Assembly (NCBI RefSeq): GCF_023195515.1
Contig: NZ_JALPKR020000002.1
Span: 558,001-622,000, forward strand
Length of the DNA stretch: 64,000 bases
DNA from: Variovorax sp. S12S4
GTDB lineage: Bacteria > Pseudomonadota > Gammaproteobacteria > Burkholderiales > Burkholderiaceae_C
Reading direction: 5' to 3'
The notes under the pieces are model-generated. The model ran no database searches and was not told the DNA's origin. It was given only the letters and a program-made list of their open reading frames with translations. The translations under genes and the position numbers were made by a program. Positions 45,991-55,922 of this stretch are shown here, in pieces (the stretch's first letter is position 1; each line of letters begins with the position of its first letter).

Positions 45991-47082
45991 TCAGGTGTTC
46001 TTGCTGATGGAAATGGTCGGAAACTTCGACGAGAAGTCCTTGGCCTTTTCGGCGATGCCCACGGCCACTTGCCGCGCGACGGCCTTGTAGATACCGGCCA
46101 CTTCGCCGTCAGGGTCGGCCACCACGGTGGGCTTGCCGCTGTCGGCCTGCAGGCGGATGTTGATGTCCAGCGGCAGTGCGCCGAGGTACTCCATCTCGTA
46201 CTGCGCGGCCATCTTCTTGCCGCCTTCGGAGCCGAAGATGTGTTCGACGTGGCCGCAGTTGGAGCAGATGTGCACCGCCATGTTCTCGACGATGCCCAGG
46301 ATCGGCACGCCGACCTTCTCGAACATCTTGATGCCCTTCTTGGCGTCGAGCAGCGCGATGTCCTGCGGCGTGGTGACGATCACGGCGCCGGTCATCGGCA
46401 CGCGCTGGCTCAGCGTGAGCTGGATGTCGCCGGTGCCGGGCGGCATGTCGACGATCAGGTAGTCGAGGTCTTTCCAGTTGGTCTGGCGCAGCAGCTGCTC
46501 CAGCGCCTGGGTGGCCATGGGGCCGCGCCAGATCATGGCCTCGTCCTGGTCGACCAGGAAACCGATCGACATGACCTGCACGCCGTGGTTTTCCAGCGGC
46601 TCCATGGTCTTGCCGTCTTCGCTCTCGGGCCGGCCCTCGATGCCCAGCATCATCGGCTGGCTCGGGCCGTAGATGTCAGCATCTAGCAACCCGACAGCCG
46701 CGCCTTCGGCCGCCAGCGCCAGCGCCAGGTTGGCGGCGGTGGTGCTCTTGCCCACGCCGCCCTTGCCGGACGCCACCGCGATGATGTTCTTCACGTTGGG
46801 CATCAGCTGCACGCCGCGCTGCACCGCATGGCTGATGACCTTGGTGACGATGTTGACGGAGACGTTGCTCACGCCCGGCACCGTCTTGGCGGCCGCGACA
46901 AGCGCCTTGCGCATGGCCGCGTGCTGGCTCTTGGCCGGATAGCCGAGCTCCAGGTCGAACGACACGTCGCCGTCTGATATCTGCAGGTTCTTGAGCGACC
47001 GCGTCGCCACGAAATCCTTGCCGGTGTTAGGGTCCGAGACGGCCTTGAGCGCGTCCATGAGCCCTTCTGGGGTGAGTGCCAT
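45991..47082 (-). CDS. apbC: Iron-sulfur cluster carrier protein ApbC/Mrp
   Basis: A 363-residue P-loop carrier that delivers [4Fe-4S] clusters to target proteins. Residues 1-85 are a MIP18/FeS-assembly (DUF59) domain, and the deviant Walker A SGKGGVGKS lies at 105-113. DADIYGPSQP is the switch I region, and the CxxC cluster ligands are in HICSNCGHVE. In many betaproteobacteria apbC sits beside metG; here metG is 6.7 kb away. It is divergent from the patatin gene. Confidence 0.96.
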   Translation of the reverse strand: MALTPEGLMDALKAVSDPNTGKDFVATRSLKNLQISDGDVSFDLELGYPAKSQHAAMRKALVAAAKTVPGVSNVSVNIVTKVISHAVQRGVQLMPNVKNIIAVASGKGGVGKSTTAANLALALAAEGAAVGLLDADIYGPSQPMMLGIEGRPESEDGKTMEPLENHGVQVMSIGFLVDQDEAMIWRGPMATQALEQLLRQTNWKDLDYLIVDMPPGTGDIQLTLSQRVPMTGAVIVTTPQDIALLDAKKGIKMFEKVGVPILGIVENMAVHICSNCGHVEHIFGSEGGKKMAAQYEMEYLGALPLDINIRLQADSGKPTVVADPDGEVAGIYKAVARQVAVGIAEKAKDFSSKFPTISISKNT

Positions 47083-47253
47083 TGATCTAACTCCTGAATG
47101 GCGGGTAGTCTAGTGGGTCGCCCGCGCCCTTCGCGCACTTTGTGTTGCTTCGCCTTCCTCTACTTGGGGGCAACAACCGGCGGCCCGGCAAGGCAGGATT
47201 CCCCCACCCCGGAGCGCGAGCCCCTTTTTTCAACAGAAAACAGCAACAAGAAG

Positions 47254-48447
47254 ATGCCCGAGACACCTCTCGCCACCGGTCTTCTGCTCACCGGCGGCGG
47301 CGCCCGGGCTGCCTACCAGGTCGGCGTACTCGAAGCCATTTCCGAAATCCGGCGTACAGCCGGTTTCTCGGGCCAGCCCAATCCCTTTCCCGTGATCACC
47401 GGCACCTCGGCCGGCGCCATCAACGCCGCCGCGCTGGCCTGCGGCGCCGACGATTTCGACGGCGCGGTCGCGAACATTGCGCAGGTCTGGAGCGACTTCC
47501 GCGCCGGGCAGGTCTACCGCGCGGATTCGCTCTCGGTCCTCGGCAGCGGCACGCGCTGGCGCATGCTGCTCGGGCTCGGGCGCTTTGCCGCCAACTGGAT
47601 GCGCATCAAGCCGCGTTCGCTGCTCGACAACGCGCCGCTGGCCGACCTGCTGGCGCGCATGGTGCCGCTCGAACGCCTGCCGCAGCTCATGCGGGAAGGC
47701 CACCTGCAGGCGCTGGCCGTGACCGCGTCGAGCTACAGCTCGGGCGAGCACGTCACCTTCTTCGAGGCCGCGGTGCCGATGGAACCGTGGGTGCGCTCGC
47801 AGCGGCTTTCCGTGCGCAACCGCATCAGCCATGCGCATCTGCTGGCCTCGTCGGCCATTCCGTTCGTGTTCCCGGCTACCGCGCTGCCGATGCAGGGACA
47901 CACCGAGTATTTCGGCGACGGCTCGATGCGGCAATCGGCGCCCATTGCGGCGGCGATTCACCTGGGCGCCAAGCGCATCCTGGTGATTGGCGCCGGCCGC
48001 ATGCACGAGCCGCGCGACACCGACGCGCCCAACACCTACAGCGGCTACCCCACCATGGCGCAGATCGCGGGCCATGCGCTGTCGAGCATCTTTCTGGATG
48101 CGCTGGCCGTGGACATCGAGCGGCTGCGGCGCATCAACCACACGCTCGGTCTCATTCCCGAAGAAGCCCGCAAGTCCAGCTCGCTGCGCCCGCTCGACCT
48201 GCTGGTGATTTCTCCGTCGGAGCGGCTCGACGTGATTGCGGCTCGCCATGTCGATGCGCTGCCCGGCGCGGTGCGCCACCTGCTCGGTGGCTCCAAGGTT
48301 GCGGCCGACGTGAAGGGCGGCGCGCTTGCGAGCTACCTGCTGTTCGAATCGGGCTACACGCGCGAGCTGATGGCGCTCGGGCGGGCCGACGCGATGCGGC
48401 AGAAGGATGAAGTGCTGCGATTCTTCGGGTGGGACGCCGCCGCCTGA
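47254..48447 (+). CDS. Patatin-like phospholipase
   Basis: A 397-residue serine lipid hydrolase. The oxyanion hole is TGGGARAAYQ (13-22), the nucleophile S52 is in GTSAG (50-54), and the catalytic Asp is in FGDGSM, where DGS replaces the usual DGA/G. No signal peptide is present, so it is probably cytoplasmic or membrane-associated. The ATG at 47254 follows ACAAGAAG. In-frame sequence upstream to 47098 lacks family similarity. The C-terminal 100 residues carry no recognised domain. Confidence 0.92.
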   Translation: MPETPLATGLLLTGGGARAAYQVGVLEAISEIRRTAGFSGQPNPFPVITGTSAGAINAAALACGADDFDGAVANIAQVWSDFRAGQVYRADSLSVLGSGTRWRMLLGLGRFAANWMRIKPRSLLDNAPLADLLARMVPLERLPQLMREGHLQALAVTASSYSSGEHVTFFEAAVPMEPWVRSQRLSVRNRISHAHLLASSAIPFVFPATALPMQGHTEYFGDGSMRQSAPIAAAIHLGAKRILVIGAGRMHEPRDTDAPNTYSGYPTMAQIAGHALSSIFLDALAVDIERLRRINHTLGLIPEEARKSSSLRPLDLLVISPSERLDVIAARHVDALPGAVRHLLGGSKVAADVKGGALASYLLFESGYTRELMALGRADAMRQKDEVLRFFGWDAAA

Positions 48448-48453
48448 GGCAGA

Positions 48454-49104
48454 TCAGCGCGCGCCGCCGCCGTTTGCGGACAGGCCCGCCAGGAGCAGAT
48501 CCAGGCTCGCATGGAACTCGCTGTCGGCCGTGCTGCTGGCGGCCGCGTTCGCAATGTCGATCAGGTGCGCGAAACGCTCTTTCGGCAAGGCCCTGAAACG
48601 CGCGATGGTGAGCTCCGCCGATTCCGTGGCCTGCAGCGCCAGCGGCCCGGCCAGCTCGGCTTGCGCAAGCCCCGTGATCAGCGCCGACACCGCGCGGAAT
48701 GCGACAAGCAGCCCCTCCCCCGAGCGCCCGCTGCGGGCCAGCGCGCGCAGCATCGCCTCGGTCACCTCGAACACCGCCGGCGACCGGCTTCGGCGCGTGA
48801 GGATCAGCGGAATGGCATGCGGATGCGCCCGCACAGCCTGCCACAACGCCGTGGCAATCGCCCGGACCTCGTCCTGCCATTGCGCATAGTCGACAAGCGG
48901 CCAGCGCGCCTCGCCGATCACCGCCTCCACCACCAGCAGATCGATGTCCTCGCGCTGCTTCACATAGTTGTAGAGCGTCATGGCGCCCGTGCCGAGTTCG
49001 GCGGCAAGCGCGCGCATGGAAAGCCCTGCGAGCCCTTCCCTGTCGACAAGGGCCAGTGCGGCGGCCTGGAGCTGCGAATGTGTGAATTTGGCGGGTCGTC
49101 CCAT
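48454..49104 (-). CDS. TetR family regulator
   Basis: A 216-residue TetR repressor with an N-terminal helix-turn-helix (about 20-50, LSMRALAAELGTGAMTLYNYV, core RALAAELGTGAMTLYNYV) and a TetR_C-type ligand domain. It is divergent from the peroxiredoxin-like gene, with a palindromic operator candidate between them, so it probably controls itself and that gene. The ATG at 49104 (MGRPAKFTHSQ) is preferred over a longer frame that runs through the operator. The effector is unknown. Confidence 0.92.
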   Translation of the reverse strand: MGRPAKFTHSQLQAAALALVDREGLAGLSMRALAAELGTGAMTLYNYVKQREDIDLLVVEAVIGEARWPLVDYAQWQDEVRAIATALWQAVRAHPHAIPLILTRRSRSPAVFEVTEAMLRALARSGRSGEGLLVAFRAVSALITGLAQAELAGPLALQATESAELTIARFRALPKERFAHLIDIANAAASSTADSEFHASLDLLLAGLSANGGGAR

Positions 49105-49150
49105 GGAGGCGGATGTTGACGCAGTTTGAAAGAGGCGAGTATATTTGAAT

Positions 49151-49165
49151 ACGTACATCGTACGT
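49151..49165. promoter_or_regulatory. Candidate TetR operator
   Basis: ACGTAC-ATC-GTACGT is a perfect 6-base inverted repeat in the 75-base gap between the divergent TetR and peroxiredoxin-like genes. It sits 14 bases before the peroxiredoxin-like ATG. The surrounding bases are AT-rich and probably hold both promoters. Confidence 0.65.
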
Positions 49166-49179
49166 TTAAGGAAATTCAA

Positions 49180-49757
49180 ATGAAACTCGCGCCCGGGGAT
49201 GTGCCCCCGCCATTGCCGCAAGCACCATCCATGGCAAGCCGGTCGAAATTCCGGACCCGACGTCGCGCTACGTGCACCTGCAGTTCCGCCGGTTCGCGGG
49301 CTGCCCCGTGTGCAACTTCCATCTGCTCACCATGGGCAGGCGCCAGGCGGAAATTGCCGACGCTGGAATTCGCCAGGTCGTCTTCTTTCATTCGTCGCGC
49401 GAAGAAATGCTCAAGTACCAGGCGCAGCTGCCGTTCGACTGCGTTGCCGATGCAAGCAAGAAGCACTTCAAGGCGTTCGGGGTCGAAACGTCCGTGCGGG
49501 CGCTGCTGAACCCTCGCGTCTTCTGGAGCGGGCTGCGGTGGGTCCTCGCGGCCAGGCGCTTCTACACAAAGGCCGAGAACGGCATCTTCGGCCTGCCTGC
49601 GGACTTTCTGGTGGATGCGGAAGGCCGCGTCGTGGCCTGCAAGTACGGCGCGCATGCGGACGACCATTGGGAGGTCGACGAATTGCTGCAGCTGGCCAGC
49701 AAGGAGCAGCAGCCTGCTCGGGCGGCGCCGGTCATGGCGCCTGCATTGCCCGTCTAG
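49180..49757 (+). pseudogene. Peroxiredoxin-like (AhpC/TSA fold) protein, frameshifted near its start
   Basis: A thioredoxin-fold redox protein of the peroxiredoxin-like family with FAGCPVCNFHL as its CxxC motif. From the ATG at 49180 the frame gives MKLAPGDV, then a C5 run (49204-49208) breaks it. The next frame reads AIAASTIHGKPVEIPDPTSR and the whole body to 49757. One extra C yields an intact 192-residue protein. The downstream frame alone, read from 49272, misses the first strands. Reduction of peroxides or disulfides is likely, and substrate is unknown. A sequencing error is more likely than loss of function. Confidence 0.85.
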
Positions 49758-50548
49758 CCGCCCACCGCCCGCACGATCGCTTCTTCTACAGGGCAGCGCG
49801 CCTGCGGCGGCGCATCGAGATTGAACGGTTGCGCGGGCAGCAGCGGCGGCTGGGCCATGAAACGCGGCCGCGTGCCGCGATGCGGCTGGGCCGAATGCAC
49901 CAGGAACGGATGGCACAGGTACACGGTGCCCGCCGCCCCCGTCGCCAGCACCTCGGGCCGCGAGGCGGACTCGGCAAAGCCGTTGCGCGCCAGTTCACCG
50001 AGCGACAGGCCATCTTCGCCCGCCGGCGCCAGCACGCGGGCGATGTCGGCATGCGAACCGGCTCGAATGCGCGTGGGCGCGTCGTCCTCGCCCACATCCG
50101 AAAACAGGAAGAGCATCAGCAGCGCCCGCCCCTTGGAGCGAAGGTTCGCGCGCCATGACATGAAGTCCGGGTTCTCCAACCCGAAGCTCACGTCGATGTG
50201 CCAGCCGGCGTCGCCTGGATCTTCGGCAGAGGGAAAGCGCACGGGAAAGGTGCCCATGCTGCGGCACGGCTGCCACCGGCCGGGGCCGACGAGCAGGTTG
50301 AAGGCCTCGTGCAGGAGCGGTGTATTGGCGGCCTCGACGAAAGGCCGCTGCGGGTACATGCCGAGCCTGACAACAGGCTTGGTCCAGGTCGAAGGATCGT
50401 CCGGATTGCATCCGGTATCCCGCCAGAGAATCGTACGGGCCTCTTCTGCGAGTTCACGGGAGAAGGCGTTATCGATGCGCAGGAATCCGTCGCGGATGAA
50501 GGCTACGGAGCGCGGGTCGTCCGTCGAATGAGTTGGATGCCCTGGCAC
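49754..50548 (-). CDS. Phytanoyl-CoA dioxygenase (PhyH) family protein
   Basis: A 264-residue Fe(II)/2-oxoglutarate oxygenase of the PhyH family. The iron site starts with GWHIDVSFG (His and Asp), and the distal His and 2-oxoglutarate Arg are in HPFLVHSAQPHRGTRPRFM (core LVHSAQPHRGTRPRF). No ATG exists near the expected N terminus. I use the GTG at 50548, and a TTG at 50557 overlapping the zinc-ribbon gene's stop is the alternative. The substrate is unknown. It is convergent with the peroxiredoxin-like gene, overlapping by 4 bases. Confidence 0.88.
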   Translation of the reverse strand: MPGHPTHSTDDPRSVAFIRDGFLRIDNAFSRELAEEARTILWRDTGCNPDDPSTWTKPVVRLGMYPQRPFVEAANTPLLHEAFNLLVGPGRWQPCRSMGTFPVRFPSAEDPGDAGWHIDVSFGLENPDFMSWRANLRSKGRALLMLFLFSDVGEDDAPTRIRAGSHADIARVLAPAGEDGLSLGELARNGFAESASRPEVLATGAAGTVYLCHPFLVHSAQPHRGTRPRFMAQPPLLPAQPFNLDAPPQARCPVEEAIVRAVGG

Positions 50549-50553
50549 TTGAG

Positions 50554-50909
50554 TCAATTGAGTCCGAAGAGAACGATGATGCCCGTGACGAACCAGTTCG
50601 CGGTCGTCGCACGGGCCGCACTTTCCTTCGAGATCGGCACCAGCTTTGCACGCTTCCATGCCCACAGGTTGCAAGCAATGGCGAGCACCAGTCCACTGAA
50701 GAAGAACAGGGAAGAATGCAGGCCGAGCGCCCCGATCAGCGACACCACGAGAATCACGACGCCCGCGGCCCAAATGCCGCTCGAAGTGCTTGCCAGCACA
50801 TGGCTGAAAGCGCCGCAGGCTTCGCAAGTGGCGGGCCGCCGCGGCTCGACCAGCGCTTGGCCAACTCGCCGACTCCCCGCTCGCGGCAACTCGGGCATGT
50901 ATGTTTCAT
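50554..50909 (-). pseudogene. Small zinc-ribbon membrane protein, frameshifted
   Basis: From the ATG at 50909 the frame gives MKHTCPSCRERGVG with a CxxC, then breaks around 50833-50835. The following frame supplies the second pair (ATCEACGAF) and two or three hydrophobic segments: IWAAGVVILVVSLIGALGL, SLFFFSGLVLAIACNLWAW and ANWFVTGIIVLFGL. One added C restores a 118-residue protein with a CxxC...CxxC zinc ribbon followed by membrane helices. The downstream frame alone opens at 50898 but lacks the first CxxC. Function unknown. It may be translationally coupled to the PhyH gene. Confidence 0.6.
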
Positions 50910-50973
50910 GTGCTGCGCAAGATACCGCAGTTCAGGTGCAACGCACAACCGGCTGCTGCTGGCGGCGCACCCG

Positions 50974-51660
50974 CTACCCCGCCTTGGAGATCCCGAGTTC
51001 GGAACACACCCGCCCCACCAGTGCCTTCAGCGACGCAAGCTCGGCTTCGAGCCGCGCCACGTTGGCCTTGAGCGCTGCGAGCTCGCCGAGCGACGCATCG
51101 TGCGGCGCGTAGGCACCATCGGCCGAAGCGCCGCCAGGTCCGGCGACCTCTTCCGCCGGCGCACCGCTCAGCAGATGCGCCCAGCGGCTTTCGCGCGCCC
51201 CGGGCAGGCGCGCGAGCTTGACGACCAGCGCGCCGGTTGGCCGTTCAGCGAGTTCGTCGAGAAAGCCCTCGACCGACGAGATGTCGGCGAAGTTGTGCAT
51301 GCGGTCGCAGGCAATGCGCAGCTCGCCGGCCGTTTGCGGGCCGCGCAGCATCAGCACGGTGAGCAAGATGACCGACTGCGAGGGAATGCGCAGCACGCGG
51401 TCGATGTTGTGCTCGTAGCGAAAGGCGCGGCCGCCGCTGGTTTCCGCCACCAGGCTGTAGCCCTTCAGGCTGTCGATGGCGGCCTGCACCTGTGCCTCGC
51501 TCAGGTCGAGCACGGGGTTGCGGCTGGTCTTCTGGTTGCAGCCCGATACCAGCGAATTGAGCGTGAGCGGATAGCTGTCGGGCACGGTGCGCTGCTTTTC
51601 GGCCAGCACGCCGAGCACGCGGGTTTCGACAAGCGAAAGAATGGGTAAGGCCTGGGTCAT
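50974..51660 (-). CDS. YceH family protein (DUF480)
   Basis: A 228-residue protein of the YceH family. It opens LSLVETRVLGVLAEKQRTVPDSYPLTLNSL (core RVLGVLAEKQRTVPDSYPL), the hallmark of the first of two winged-helix domains, with the second at about 88-150. A coiled-coil tail runs from about 190 to 225 (ELAALKANVARLEAELASL). Function is unknown, and a DNA-binding role is suggested by the fold. Confidence 0.93.
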   Translation of the reverse strand: MTQALPILSLVETRVLGVLAEKQRTVPDSYPLTLNSLVSGCNQKTSRNPVLDLSEAQVQAAIDSLKGYSLVAETSGGRAFRYEHNIDRVLRIPSQSVILLTVLMLRGPQTAGELRIACDRMHNFADISSVEGFLDELAERPTGALVVKLARLPGARESRWAHLLSGAPAEEVAGPGGASADGAYAPHDASLGELAALKANVARLEAELASLKALVGRVCSELGISKAG

Positions 51661-51703
51661 GACTCGGAAATTCTGAATGAAAACATTGGCGGCAAAGGCC
51701 GGC

Positions 51704-52438
51704 TCACGGTGCGGTCACGCCGAGTATCGGACCCAGCTCCCTTGTGAGATCGCTGCGCCGCAAGGCAAGCGAGTACAGCGCCGAAACGGTGCCGTCGAGG
51801 TAGAGCGCATCGCGGCAATGCAGCACGTCGCGAAAGTAGAGGGCGAACTCGTAGAAGTTCACCGGCTGCTCGCTGATCACGAAAATTGCCGTGTGGCCCG
51901 ATACGCCCACGCCGTTGCGGATCTTGCGCGAGTCCGAATGTGGAATGAAGGCCGGATGCACCACGCCATGGCGCAGCAGCAGGGGGCCCGATTGGGTCGC
52001 CAGCCGAACACCGCTCTTCGAAAGCGCCGGATATTCCGACGATTCGACCACGCGCGGCCCGGCATCGGACACCAGGAAAACGCCGTTCGGCTTGAGAAAG
52101 AAGTTGCCCGCGCCCCCCGACAGGTTGAGCGGCGAAATCTCGCGTCCCTCCTGCACCAGCAGGCCGACCGGCGAAAAGTCGGCGTGGTACATGCCGGCAT
52201 TCATCGCGAACAGCAGTTGCCGGTTGCGCCCCGCTAGCCAGGCTTCGAGGCGCTCGAGACTCTTGAACTCGACGCCCGTGTCGTCTCGCAGGAACAGCTC
52301 GAGCCGTTCCGTGCGCAGGTCGACCCTGACGACGGTGTAGCGCGGCGGATCTTCCACGGCGGCTGCCGCGCTGGCCATGCCGGCGGCGCTGGCCACGCCG
52401 GCCGCGCAGAGCGCCAGCAGGAGCAGCAGCTTTCTCAT
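51704..52438 (-). CDS. Phosphodiester glycosidase family protein (DUF2233)
   Basis: A 244-residue secreted or periplasmic protein. The signal peptide is LLLLLALCAAGVASAAGMASA, and the mature part has the DUF2233/NAGPA-like fold markers FAMNAGMYHADFSPVG, GNFFLKPNGVFL and LYLDGTVSALY. Homologues cleave phosphodiester-linked sugars, and E. coli YigE is uncharacterised. Its start lies 25 bases past the stop of the isocitrate dehydrogenase gene, so the two may be cotranscribed. Confidence 0.9.
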   Translation of the reverse strand: MRKLLLLLALCAAGVASAAGMASAAAAVEDPPRYTVVRVDLRTERLELFLRDDTGVEFKSLERLEAWLAGRNRQLLFAMNAGMYHADFSPVGLLVQEGREISPLNLSGGAGNFFLKPNGVFLVSDAGPRVVESSEYPALSKSGVRLATQSGPLLLRHGVVHPAFIPHSDSRKIRNGVGVSGHTAIFVISEQPVNFYEFALYFRDVLHCRDALYLDGTVSALYSLALRRSDLTRELGPILGVTAP

Positions 52439-52463
52439 GAAGTAATGGAAAGCCGCCTCCGCC

Positions 52464-53495
52464 TCAGCCGTTCTGGATGCGGCTGACCAGCGCCTTGGTG
52501 AACCCCGCCGTGTTGGCGGTGCCGCCGAGGTCGCCGGTGCGCACCTTGTCGATGTTGAGCGTGTCGTCGATTGCCTTGCGCAGGCGCGTGGCCAGGTCGG
52601 GCAGCTTGACGTGCTCGAGCATCAGCGCGGCGGCCAGCAGCAGCGCGGTCGGATTGGCAATGCCCTTGCCGGCGATGTCGGGGGCGGAGCCGTGCACGGC
52701 CTCGAAGATCGCGGCATCGGCGCCGATGTTGGCCCCCGGTGCCATGCCCAGGCCGCCGACCAGACCGGCCACCAGGTCGGAGAGGATGTCCCCGAACAGG
52801 TTGGTGGTCACCAGCATGTCGAACTGCCACGGGTTCAGCACCAGCTTCATGGCGCAGGCGTCGACGATGATCGAGTCGAGCTCGAACTTGCCCTTGTACT
52901 TTCTCTCGTACAGGTCGAGGCCCGTCTCCAGGAAGAGGCCGGTCAGCACCTTCATGATGTTGGCCTTGTGGACCAGCGTGACCTTCTTGCGGCCCGTGGC
53001 AATGGCAGTCTCGAACGCGTATTCGAGCAGGCGAAGGCAGCCCTGGCGCGTGTTGATGCCGGTGGCCATGCCCACGGCGTGCGGGTCTCCGTCGATGCGC
53101 ACATAGTGCTCGTGGCCGATGTAGAGGCCTTCGAGGTTTTCGCGCACGACCATCAGGTCGATCTTGTCGAAGCGGCCGCCCGGAACGATGGTGCGGGCGG
53201 GGCGCAGGTTGGCGTACAGCTGGAATTCTTCGCGCAGGCGCACGTTCGACGAGCGGTAGCCGCCGCCCGACGGGGTTTCGAGCGGGCCCTTGAGCGCCAG
53301 GCGGGTGCGGCGGATGCTGTCCAGCGTGGCCTGGGGCAGCGGATCGCCCGAGGCCTTGACGCCGCCGAGGCCGGCAATCTGGCGGTCCCACTCGAACGGG
53401 GCCTTCAGCGCATCGAAAGCCGCCAGCGTGGCGTCGACGATTTCGGGGCCGATGCCATCGCCGGGGATCAGGGTTGCGGGAATGGGGCTGGTCAT
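52464..53495 (-). CDS. NAD-dependent isocitrate/isopropylmalate dehydrogenase family protein, likely isocitrate dehydrogenase
   Basis: A 343-residue beta-decarboxylating dehydrogenase. [13 protein letters not shown] is the N-terminal family motif, [16 protein letters not shown] holds the substrate arginines, and the Mg2+ aspartates are in [19 protein letters not shown] (core [13 protein letters not shown]). [21 protein letters not shown] is the family cofactor loop (core [12 protein letters not shown]), with no positive residues for NADP, so NAD is likely. Homologues in Burkholderiales are annotated as isocitrate dehydrogenase. It is divergent from metG. Confidence 0.9.
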   Translation of the reverse strand: MTSPIPATLIPGDGIGPEIVDATLAAFDALKAPFEWDRQIAGLGGVKASGDPLPQATLDSIRRTRLALKGPLETPSGGGYRSSNVRLREEFQLYANLRPARTIVPGGRFDKIDLMVVRENLEGLYIGHEHYVRIDGDPHAVGMATGINTRQGCLRLLEYAFETAIATGRKKVTLVHKANIMKVLTGLFLETGLDLYERKYKGKFELDSIIVDACAMKLVLNPWQFDMLVTTNLFGDILSDLVAGLVGGLGMAPGANIGADAAIFEAVHGSAPDIAGKGIANPTALLLAAALMLEHVKLPDLATRLRKAIDDTLNIDKVRTGDLGGTANTAGFTKALVSRIQNG

Positions 53496-53793
53496 CGGAA
53501 AACTCGCTTTCTGTGTATCTATCTTGTATATCTCTTCGCCATATCAGGAGGGAGCGTTGGCGAAATGCGCGGCATGGAGCATACGTCGCGCCGGAGACAC
53601 CCCGCCGGCTTTCGGGTCACTCGGGGTCCGGCAGCTCGTATTTGCGGCGCGGCGGCGAAGCCGTAATCCCGGCCAATCGGGCGGTGAGATCGGCGGCATT
53701 GGGCAGGGTGCGATGCAGCCACCTAAAATGCCCGGTTCCCGGAAGCGGCCGCCTCTGAAGCCAGTCAGCCACTCCCCGAAAGCGCCCTTCCCG
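53496..53793. other. 298-base intergenic region between the dehydrogenase gene and metG
   Basis: No supported gene. Toward metG there is a TAAAAT box (53724-53729) about 65 bases before the start, of the same kind seen upstream of fkpB and the DUF3460 gene. Toward the dehydrogenase gene there is an AT-rich stretch (53516-53552). A short minus-strand open frame across the middle has no family resemblance that I can support. Confidence 0.4.
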
Positions 53794-55902
53794 ATGTCCG
53801 CCCCGCGCAAGCTCTTCGTTACCACCGCCCTGCCGTATGCCAACGGCAAGTTCCATATCGGCCACATGATGGAATACATCCAGGCCGACATCTGGGTGCG
53901 GAACCAGCGAATGAATGGGGCCGAGGTCAACTTCGTCTGCGCCGACGACGCGCATGGCGCGGCCATCACCATTGCGGCCGACAAGGCCGGCGTGACGCCG
54001 CAGGCCTTCGTGGCCGAGATCGCGGCGGGCCGCAAGCCCTACCTCGACGGCTACTACATCTCGTTCGACAACTGGCACTCGACCGACGCGCCCGAGAACC
54101 ACCAGCTCGCGCAGGACATCTACCGCGACCTGCGCGCCAACGGCCTCATCGAAACCAAGAGCGTCGAGCAGTTCTACGACCCGGCCAAGGGCATGTTCCT
54201 GGCCGACCGCTTTATCAAGGGCGAGTGCCCGAACTGCCACGCCAAGGACCAGTACGGCGACAACTGCGAGGTGTGCGGCGCCGTGTACGCCCCCACCGAG
54301 CTGATCAACCCCTACTCGGCCCTGTCGGGCGCCAAGCCGGAGCTGCGCAGTTCCGAGCACTTCTTCTTCAAGCTCTCGGACCCGCGCTGCGAGGCCTACC
54401 TGAAGGACTGGACCGCGGCCCCCGGCCATGTGCAGCCCGAGGTGCAGAACAAGATCCGCGAGTGGCTCTACAAGGACGACGAGGGCAAGGGCGGCCTCGG
54501 TGACTGGGACATCAGCCGCGATGCGCCCTACTTCGGCATCGAGATTCCCGATGCGCCGGGCAAGTACTTCTACGTGTGGCTCGACGCGCCCGTGGGCTAC
54601 CTTGCCTCGCTGAAGAACCTGCTCGACAAGCGCTGCATCGAGCTCGGCGGCGACGGCATCTCGTACACCGAGTACATGGCGGACCCCGACCTGGAGCAGG
54701 TGCACTTCATCGGCAAGGACATCATCACCTTCCACACCCTCTTCTGGCCCGCGATGCTGCACTTCAGCGGCCGCAAGGCGCCTGATGCGGTGTACGTGCA
54801 CGGCCACCTGACGGTGAGCGGCGAAAAGATGAGCAAGAGCCGCGGCACCGGCATCGACCCGCTCAAATACCTCTCGATCGGCCTCGACCCCGAATGGCTG
54901 CGCTACTACATCGCGGCCAAGCTCAACGGCCGCAACGAAGACATCGACTTCAACCCCGAAGACTTCGTGGCGCGCGTCAACAGCGACCTGGTCGGCAAGT
55001 ACATCAACATTGCGAGCCGCGCGGCCGGCTTCATCGGCAAGCGCTTCGGCGGCAAGCTGGGCGAGATTTCGGCGGACGGCGACGCGCTGCTGTTTGCGCT
55101 GCGCGACGCGGCGCCGCAACTGCATTCGCTGTACGACGGCCGCGACTACGCCCGCGCGCTGCGCGAAGTGATGGCGCTGGCCGACAAGGTGAACGAGTAC
55201 GTCGACCAGAACAAGCCCTGGGAACTGGCCAAGAAAGAAGGCCAGGAGGCGCGCCTGCACGACGTGTGCACGGTGTGCATCGAGGCTTTCCGCCTGCTCA
55301 CGCTGTACCTGAAGCCGGTGCTGCCGGCGCTTGCCGTGAACGTCGAGGCCTTCCTCAAGATTGCGCCGCTGACCTGGGCCGATGCCGCGCAGGCGCTGCC
55401 GGTCGGTCATGCCATCGGCGAATACAAGCACCTGATGCAGCGTGCCGACGCGAAGATGGTCGACCAGCTGTTCGATGCGCCCGAGCCGGTAGCGGCAGCG
55501 GCAGCGGCAACGGCCATTGAAGCCACCACCGGTGCGCTGCCCGGCGGCGAGGCCATTGCGCCCACCATCACCATCGACGACTTCGCGAAGATCGACCTGC
55601 GCATTGCGAAGATCGTGGCCTGCGAGAAGGTCGAAGGCTCGACCAAGCTGCTGCGCCTGACGCTCGACGCGGGCGAGGAAAAAACGCGCAACGTGTTCAG
55701 CGGCATCGCCTCGGCCTACCAGCCCGAGCAGCTCGTGGGCAAGCTCACGGTGCTGGTTGCCAACCTGGCGCCGCGCAAGATGAAGTTCGGCATCAGCGAA
55801 GGCATGGTGCTGGCCGCCAGCCATGCCGACGAAAAAGCCAACCCCGGCATCCATGTGCTCGAACCCTGGCCCGGCGCCACGCCCGGCATGCGGGTTCGCT
55901 GA
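53794..55902 (+). CDS. metG: Methionyl-tRNA synthetase
   Basis: A 702-residue class I synthetase that charges tRNA-Met and initiator tRNA. HIGH is KFHIGH (19-24), the KMSKS loop is at 345-349, and the zinc knuckle reads [17 protein letters not shown]. The C-terminal 110 residues form the EMAP/Trbp111-like dimerisation and tRNA-binding domain ([20 protein letters not shown], core [14 protein letters not shown]). A low-complexity Ala linker (about 570-590) joins the domains. Start ATG at 53794 gives [18 protein letters not shown]. Confidence 0.98.
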   Translation: MSAPRKLFVTTALPYANGKFHIGHMMEYIQADIWVRNQRMNGAEVNFVCADDAHGAAITIAADKAGVTPQAFVAEIAAGRKPYLDGYYISFDNWHSTDAPENHQLAQDIYRDLRANGLIETKSVEQFYDPAKGMFLADRFIKGECPNCHAKDQYGDNCEVCGAVYAPTELINPYSALSGAKPELRSSEHFFFKLSDPRCEAYLKDWTAAPGHVQPEVQNKIREWLYKDDEGKGGLGDWDISRDAPYFGIEIPDAPGKYFYVWLDAPVGYLASLKNLLDKRCIELGGDGISYTEYMADPDLEQVHFIGKDIITFHTLFWPAMLHFSGRKAPDAVYVHGHLTVSGEKMSKSRGTGIDPLKYLSIGLDPEWLRYYIAAKLNGRNEDIDFNPEDFVARVNSDLVGKYINIASRAAGFIGKRFGGKLGEISADGDALLFALRDAAPQLHSLYDGRDYARALREVMALADKVNEYVDQNKPWELAKKEGQEARLHDVCTVCIEAFRLLTLYLKPVLPALAVNVEAFLKIAPLTWADAAQALPVGHAIGEYKHLMQRADAKMVDQLFDAPEPVAAAAAATAIEATTGALPGGEAIAPTITIDDFAKIDLRIAKIVACEKVEGSTKLLRLTLDAGEEKTRNVFSGIASAYQPEQLVGKLTVLVANLAPRKMKFGISEGMVLAASHADEKANPGIHVLEPWPGATPGMRVR

Positions 55903-55922
55903 TTTCGCGAGAGGACCGCACC

